A stretch of 64,000 nt of DNA from NCBI RefSeq assembly GCF_051622035.1, contig NC_135362.1, positions 26,099,001 to 26,163,000 of the forward strand, written 5' to 3'. Position numbers and translations under genes: made by a program. The notes under the pieces are model-generated. The model ran no database searches and had not been told where the DNA came from. It was given only the letters and a program-made list of their open reading frames with translations. The stretch is from Arctopsyche grandis (lineage: Eukaryota; Arthropoda; Insecta; Trichoptera; Hydropsychidae). Positions 59,325 through 64,000 of the stretch are shown in pieces (positions within the stretch are counted from its first letter, which is position 1; every line of letters begins with the position of its first letter).

Positions 59325-60704
59325 GTGAATGACCTCATTGGTCGCCGTCATTATAGAAGTGGGTCGACTAGTAAATGGTTCAGTCTGGGGTTATCAAAAC
59401 AGATCACGCAGCTTCAACATCTGTTTATCACATTTTTTTTTGTATTGACGCTTTATTCCGCAATGTTTCTCCACAGAAACATCTCGAAAGAAGTGCTATT
59501 CTTTGTTCTGCTGAGTCTTTTACGATGGAGCGCTTCCGAAGAAGTCGAGGAGACCTACGACGAATTGTATCGGAGGGGAGTCGAAAATTATTTGGATGAA
59601 AACTGGTCTGAATGCATAGTCGATCTGGAGGCGGCTCTCGCTAAACACAAGAGAGTCCTGACAGCAATAGCCGACTGCAGGATGCAGTGTGCAAACAAGG
59701 AGTATGATTATCTCAATCAGCAAAACATAGAGGACTTGCATTTCTACGAGAAGATGATAAGGAAGACTCTGTGTTTCATGAAATGTAAAAGATTGAATTA
59801 CGAAGACGTGAAGTTCAACAAAGCACCCGATGGTAAATCTTTAAGGGACATTGAAAACCTTGAGCCGTACCTTTACATTCAGAATTGCTACTACAAAGAC
59901 AACAACCCACAGAAAGCAGCATCGGCTGTTTTCACCTACTTAGTTCGTCACCCGGACAACTTCGTGGCTAAAAACAACTTAAAATATTATCTGACTTTAC
60001 CCCGTGTTAATCCTAGAGAGGTGACTAATTATGAAACTGAAGAATTTTACTCACTGTACCTCAATGCTGTTAATTCATATGGCGGTGAAGATTGGGATCA
60101 AGTAATCGCCTATATGGAGGAAGCCATCCACTCTTACTTTGCTGCCGACGAACGTTGCCGAGTCCTATGCGAATCATCGTTCGATCAAGGCTGGTTGCCC
60201 GATTTTACAGCATCCGTTTCGAATCATTTCACATATTGTCTCCAGTGTAAACAGGGTTGCAGTGAGAAGTTGAAAACTTTAGACGGAGTGAAAGGTGATG
60301 AACTACTCGGAGACTTTTATAACTACTTACAGATGGCTTACTATAAGGCTAAGAAAGCTCCGGAAGCACTCCGTAGCGTTGCCAGCTATCTTTTGATATA
60401 CCCCGCCGATGAGGAAATGTTACACAATAAGGTATTATACAGCAATCGAAGAGACGATGCACCGATAGAACCACGGCCTGAGATTGTGTATTACCTGTCG
60501 AGGAACGCGTATGAGAAGAAATTGTTGAAGTTCATCCATGATGAATTCAATGCAGAGATAGCAGCTAGTAGAAAATTGGCGAATAGTTTTGATGCTGTTA
60601 AAGATAACGAAGTTTTACCAGCGATAGGTGTTAATAAGACAATTAAACTAGACAATAATCCATTTCAAAAGTATATTTCTAAAAATGCTGAAACTGTTCC
60701 TTGA
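59325..60704 (+). CDS. CRTAP: CRTAP/leprecan-family ER protein (no introns)
   Basis: CRTAP-family proteins partner prolyl 3-hydroxylase in the ER for collagen proline 3-hydroxylation and folding; CRTAP itself lacks the dioxygenase domain, and none is present here. The 459-codon frame shows the leprecan-type TPR-like repeats and paired cysteines: YDELYRRGVENYLDENWSEC, DCRMQC, CFMKC, then a second repeat starting SLYLNAVNSYGGEDWDQVI with CRVLC and CLQCKQGC. The better start is probably Met47 at 59463: it gives 413 residues, near the 401 of human CRTAP, and opens with a basic then hydrophobic signal peptide (HRNISKEVLFFVLLSLL). The upstream 46 residues look like translated 5' UTR. No KDEL-type tail; it ends NAETVP. 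A single uninterrupted exon is unusual for this family and suggests an old retroposition. Confidence 0.88.
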   Translation: MNDLIGRRHYRSGSTSKWFSLGLSKQITQLQHLFITFFFVLTLYSAMFLHRNISKEVLFFVLLSLLRWSASEEVEETYDELYRRGVENYLDENWSECIVDLEAALAKHKRVLTAIADCRMQCANKEYDYLNQQNIEDLHFYEKMIRKTLCFMKCKRLNYEDVKFNKAPDGKSLRDIENLEPYLYIQNCYYKDNNPQKAASAVFTYLVRHPDNFVAKNNLKYYLTLPRVNPREVTNYETEEFYSLYLNAVNSYGGEDWDQVIAYMEEAIHSYFAADERCRVLCESSFDQGWLPDFTASVSNHFTYCLQCKQGCSEKLKTLDGVKGDELLGDFYNYLQMAYYKAKKAPEALRSVASYLLIYPADEEMLHNKVLYSNRRDDAPIEPRPEIVYYLSRNAYEKKLLKFIHDEFNAEIAASRKLANSFDAVKDNEVLPAIGVNKTIKLDNNPFQKYISKNAETVP

Positions 60705-60793
60705 TAATTGAATTTTGTGTGGAAAATGTTTATATATTCCTTCTCTTGTCCAACCATTCATTTTTGTTATGTACATATTTTTTTATTGATGAA

Positions 60794-60804
60794 AATAAAA
60801 TAAA
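60794..60804 (+). terminator. Candidate CRTAP polyadenylation signals
   Basis: Two overlapping AATAAA hexamers about 90 bases after the stop codon. Confidence 0.5.
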
Positions 60805-60809
60805 ATTTA

Positions 60810-61360
60810 TGAATATTTTTTTATTTTTTATTCAATCACAAATAAATGGTACAACTAAAAATACTTAATTAAAGGAAAGACTTTTACTTTTTTCCTACTT
60901 TAGTAACACTTACGAAATTTGCTTATAAACAATCACAATGCTTGAAATTGGTTATCAAATTTTGTCAGATTCAAATAATAATGCATTAAAAAAATGAAGA
61001 GTTCTTGTACATATGTTTAAAATGAAGCATGAAAGATCAAATCCTACATAAAAAAATACATGCTTTAAATTATAAATATACATTTTATTAAAGTGATTTG
61101 AAGTTTTATTTTATTTGAATATTCATTTTTTATTAAATTTAACGTCACGGATTCTACCACCCAAACCTTACATACCTTCTTTTTTCATCACTTAAAAAAT
61201 ATGTAGCCTTATATTGGTAGCTCAAATATTTAGAAAAAAAATCTAATGCTAATTGACAAATATTCTTGTTGAAAGTACGATGTTTTTTTATATTTTCTAA
61301 AAACTTAATAATAAGTAACATAATAACTAACAAGAAAAAAAATATATAGAAAAGATATTG
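60810..61360. other. CRTAP-zinc finger intergenic stretch
   Basis: AT-rich. 61098-61175 is a fragment of Helitron family 1 in reverse (TTTATTTGAATATTCATTTT, CGTCACGGATTCTACCACCC), also seen at 13380-13450. Confidence 0.45.
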
Positions 61361-61364
61361 GAAA

Positions 61365-61625
61365 AGAAGAATTTCAAAAGTAAGTTTAAGAAAGAATTCT
61401 AGCTTGTTTTTAAAAATATACTAAATTTTTTAGAATATACTTAATTGTTGGGAAGATTATTTCAAACTTTAACTACACTGTTTGAAAGGAAGGAAAAGAA
61501 AGGAGTGTTTTCATTGAACGTAATGAGTTTGGACATAGGACAACTATGATTATTTATTATTTTAAAGACTGCGATTGAGTCGCCTCTTATTTTTCTTGTC
61601 TCAAGTGTTATTAATAGTCACCGGA
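61365..61625 (-). pseudogene. Jockey/CR1-like LINE ORF2 C-terminal fragment
   Basis: In reverse orientation it reads TLETRKIRGDSIAVFKIIN, later FLSNSVVKV and NNLPNN with a stop, matching the L-RRLRGDLI-FKI and R..WN.LP..VV ends of LINE ORF2. It contains at least two stops. Just beyond, 61637-61730 shares the TTGTAAATGCATTATTAAAGG block with the hairpin element at 27340-27540. Confidence 0.65.
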
Positions 61626-62051
61626 GCCTGAGGGGGCCGTGTATTGTTCAAAGGTTGTAAATGCATTATTAAAGGTTTGCCGAACAATGTATAGCACTGT
61701 GACTATCCTACCTCTAGTTATTAATATTAGCCAAAATATTTTTTAATTTTACTCATAAAACAATTTTCATATCAATCAAAGTGCCAGGGCGGCGACCTGG
61801 CTCAAAAATAAGTACCAGGGCCGCGACCTGGCCCGACTATACCACTGATTAGATGTATATATATATATATTTGTATGTAGCTAACTTATGGAAAAATTTA
61901 GATGGGTTTTTTACCCCTACTTATAATAGAATTATACGTGAAGAAGTATCATATATATATATACATATATATGTATAATATTATATTCCTCAGATAGTAC
62001 ATAAATGTTAAACCCCTTATTGGTTCTAAGAAAACCAATCTCCACTCGATT

Positions 62052-63996
62052 TTATCGTTTCTTTTTCATCAAAAACGCCATACCATGAGACCTGAAATGT
62101 TTGTCAAGTTCGACGTTGTTATCAAAAGTTTCCGGACATTCCGGACACTGAAAATTAATTTCTATTTCTGCTTTTGCTGCTGGCTTCCTCCATTTCCTTC
62201 TCTTCTTAGCGCCGAATCCAGACCTATCCTCCTTTTTAATAAAACATTTCTTGTCTTCTATGTAAACCTCTGCATTCACGATGCTGTGCTTGGCTTCTAG
62301 ATGAGTAGCAAATGCAGATTTGTAAGTGAAGCAAAGACCGCATTCCATGCACTGATATACCGTGCATTCATCACGATGCGTTATAATATGTCTATAAAAT
62401 ATGACATTGTTTAGCGTCTTGAACGCACATAGTGAGCAATTGAAGACTGAAGAGTTCAATCCGGAGACAGGTGATGCTACAACATTCGCGATGGTACATC
62501 TCTTAGTCTGAGGTCTGAGTCTCTTTTTAGGTTTTGTTGGAGTAGTCTCCGGAATTACTACAACTTCCTCTATAGAGGGAATTGTGGATTCTTCGACACT
62601 ACTGCCGACATCTACATTCTCCATTTCGCTGTCTGGACTGCTCGCAAAATTCGGATCATCAACCGCTTCCGAGCTCGGATTTGTCTGTTCAGTAGACAAG
62701 CAAGCTTCTCTTGAATACTTAAGTCTGGTTGCCTTATCACGTTTTCCCATCAGCAAAGCGTTCTTGTGAAAATCAAAACATTGCATGTTTTGTTTGTACG
62801 GCATACATTTACCGACGTGTTTCTTCAGCTGGCGGATATTCATGACGAAATGTTTACAACCGGGACATACGTATATGTATTTGACTTTAGTAGCATGCGA
62901 GAAATGATCTACAATGTGTTCGGAAACGTTTTCTTTTGCGAACTTGCAGTTGCAGACTGTGCAATGGTAGACTGCGACAGATTGGAAAATTCTCTCCTCG
63001 TGCACCGATTGGCAGTGCGACTTCAGCTCTTCGGACGTCTCACACTCCAGCGCGCACAGCAGGCAAGTGAAATAGACTTTCAAATGCTTTTTGAAGTGTG
63101 TTTGTATTTCTTGTTCGCGGAACGAAGATGTACAAGAGTCGGCTACACAGTTGACGTACATGATCCGTGAATAGTGGAAACAGACGAAGGTCATGTGACG
63201 TTCCAGCATGTTTTCTATAGGGAAGACCAAGCCACATTCCGGACAAATGTGAGGAGTTTCCTTAGCGTGAGCCTTTTGATGAGCGATCAGCGAGCATTTG
63301 TTGGGCAGGATGCGTTTGCAGTGGTGGCATGTGTGGTCGAACACTTCGGAATCGTCTATACGTTGATAATGATGCGAACGGATGACTTCAACAGATTTTT
63401 GAGTAGTCTCTTTGAACCTAAATGAACAGATTTGGCATGAATCGCTTGGATTAAATGTAACAATGTCGATGGGATCCTCGGAGATCTGCTCCTGATCTAT
63501 ATTTTCGACAGAACAATCCACAATGGTTGCATTATCTTCTTTCGGTTCATCGTCAGACGACAAAATTCCATATTTCTTCAATAGATCAGTGCCGTCATTC
63601 AGATTATTACTGGTAGCTAAATTAGTTTTCATCATTTCGATCGGTAGAGGTTCGATGGTGAAGTCTGACAACGAATACTTGAAATCTTTGTTTTCGTGCG
63701 ACTCTAAGTGCATAAACATCATGCATCGATTCGTGAAGAATAGTTTGGTGTTGCATTGCTTGCAAAAGAGAGTTATTTTTACACTCGCCCGATTTATATG
63801 ACGTTGGTAACTAGATTCTAAGGCGAATCTGAAATAAAATGAGTTATTATAATAAAAGCTTTGTATTTCGAATGTTACAATGTTTTTTGACTAACCTATC
63901 ACCACATATACATGGGTACGTTGTTGTGAATTCTGGAGGGCATATATACGTGTTTGTGACCTTTGAAAATATGAGCTTCTTTACCATTTCCTCCAT
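62052..63996 (-). CDS. Multi-C2H2 zinc-finger protein (two exons, 625 residues)
   Basis: Exons 63996-63896 and 63828-62052 join in phase (AG|A) for 625 residues; the donor is GGTTAG and the acceptor a TTTCAG. A start further left of the window cannot be excluded. There are about ten C2H2-type fingers in two clusters: an N-terminal CICGDRFALESSYQRHI and CKQC unit; a central run including CHHCKRILPNKCSLIAHQKAH, CPECGLVFPIENMLERHM, CLLCALECETSEELKSHCQSVH and CTVCNCKFAKENVSEHIVDH; and a C-terminal group CSLCAFKTLNNVIFYRHIITH, CMECGLCFTYKSAFATHLEAKH and CPECPETFDNNVELDKHFRSH. An acidic Ser/Glu-rich linker followed by KPKKRLRPQTKR (a possible nuclear signal) separates the clusters. It ends MKKKR. 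Probably nuclear and nucleic-acid binding; I cannot name the orthologue. Tail-to-tail with CRTAP. Confidence 0.88.
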
Positions 63997-64000
63997 GTTG

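Noticed and set aside
62766..63425. Plus-strand frames of 134 and 83 codons
   Set aside because: Antisense of the zinc-finger gene.

Overview
This is a window of an insect nuclear genome: AT-rich, intron-bearing, full of transposon debris. The evidence is the conserved animal genes (an insect-type Patj of 872 residues, a bubblegum-type acyl-CoA synthetase, a CRTAP/leprecan-family protein, a GOLPH3 first exon) and the repeat types (tRNA-derived SINE, Helitrons, RTE- and Jockey-like LINE ends, Tc1/mariner, hAT, TWA- and TTAA-flanked MITEs). The presence of CRTAP argues against Drosophila. The sequence alone does not settle the order.

Layout. (1) 1-5.8 kb: apparently intron 1 of GOLPH3, whose first coding exon is at 5819-5992 on the minus strand; it holds a palindromic 20-bp minisatellite, a TTAA-flanked element carrying a dead hAT transposase, and a 906-bp non-autonomous hAT element. 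(2) 6.2-41.5 kb: a gene-poor transposon island between the divergent GOLPH3 and ACSBG genes. It contains a solo LTR, LINE ends, many MITEs and SINEs, a direct tandem duplication with a period of 5317 bp (23339-28656 and 28656-33973), and a complete Tc1-like transposon with an intact 347-residue transposase (36919-38557). (3) 42241-47747 plus strand: ACSBG/bubblegum, 15 coding exons, 702 residues. (4) 49548-56931 minus strand: Patj, 14 coding exons, L27 plus PDZ domains, tail-to-tail with ACSBG. (5) 57.0-59.3 kb: the divergent promoter region between Patj and CRTAP, holding three different MITEs. (6) 59325-60704 plus strand: an uninterrupted CRTAP-family gene. (7) 62052-63996 minus strand: a two-exon C2H2 zinc-finger gene, tail-to-tail with CRTAP.

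The genes belong to unrelated pathways: Golgi PI4P-dependent trafficking, very-long-chain fatty acid activation, apical polarity scaffold, collagen modification in the ER, and nucleic-acid binding. They do not form a functional cluster. I found no convincing new biological system. The most notable items are the base-for-base tandem duplication (recent event or assembly artefact), the intact DD38E Tc1 element, a family of roughly 400-bp near-palindromic foldback elements, and two coding-like stretches I cannot name.
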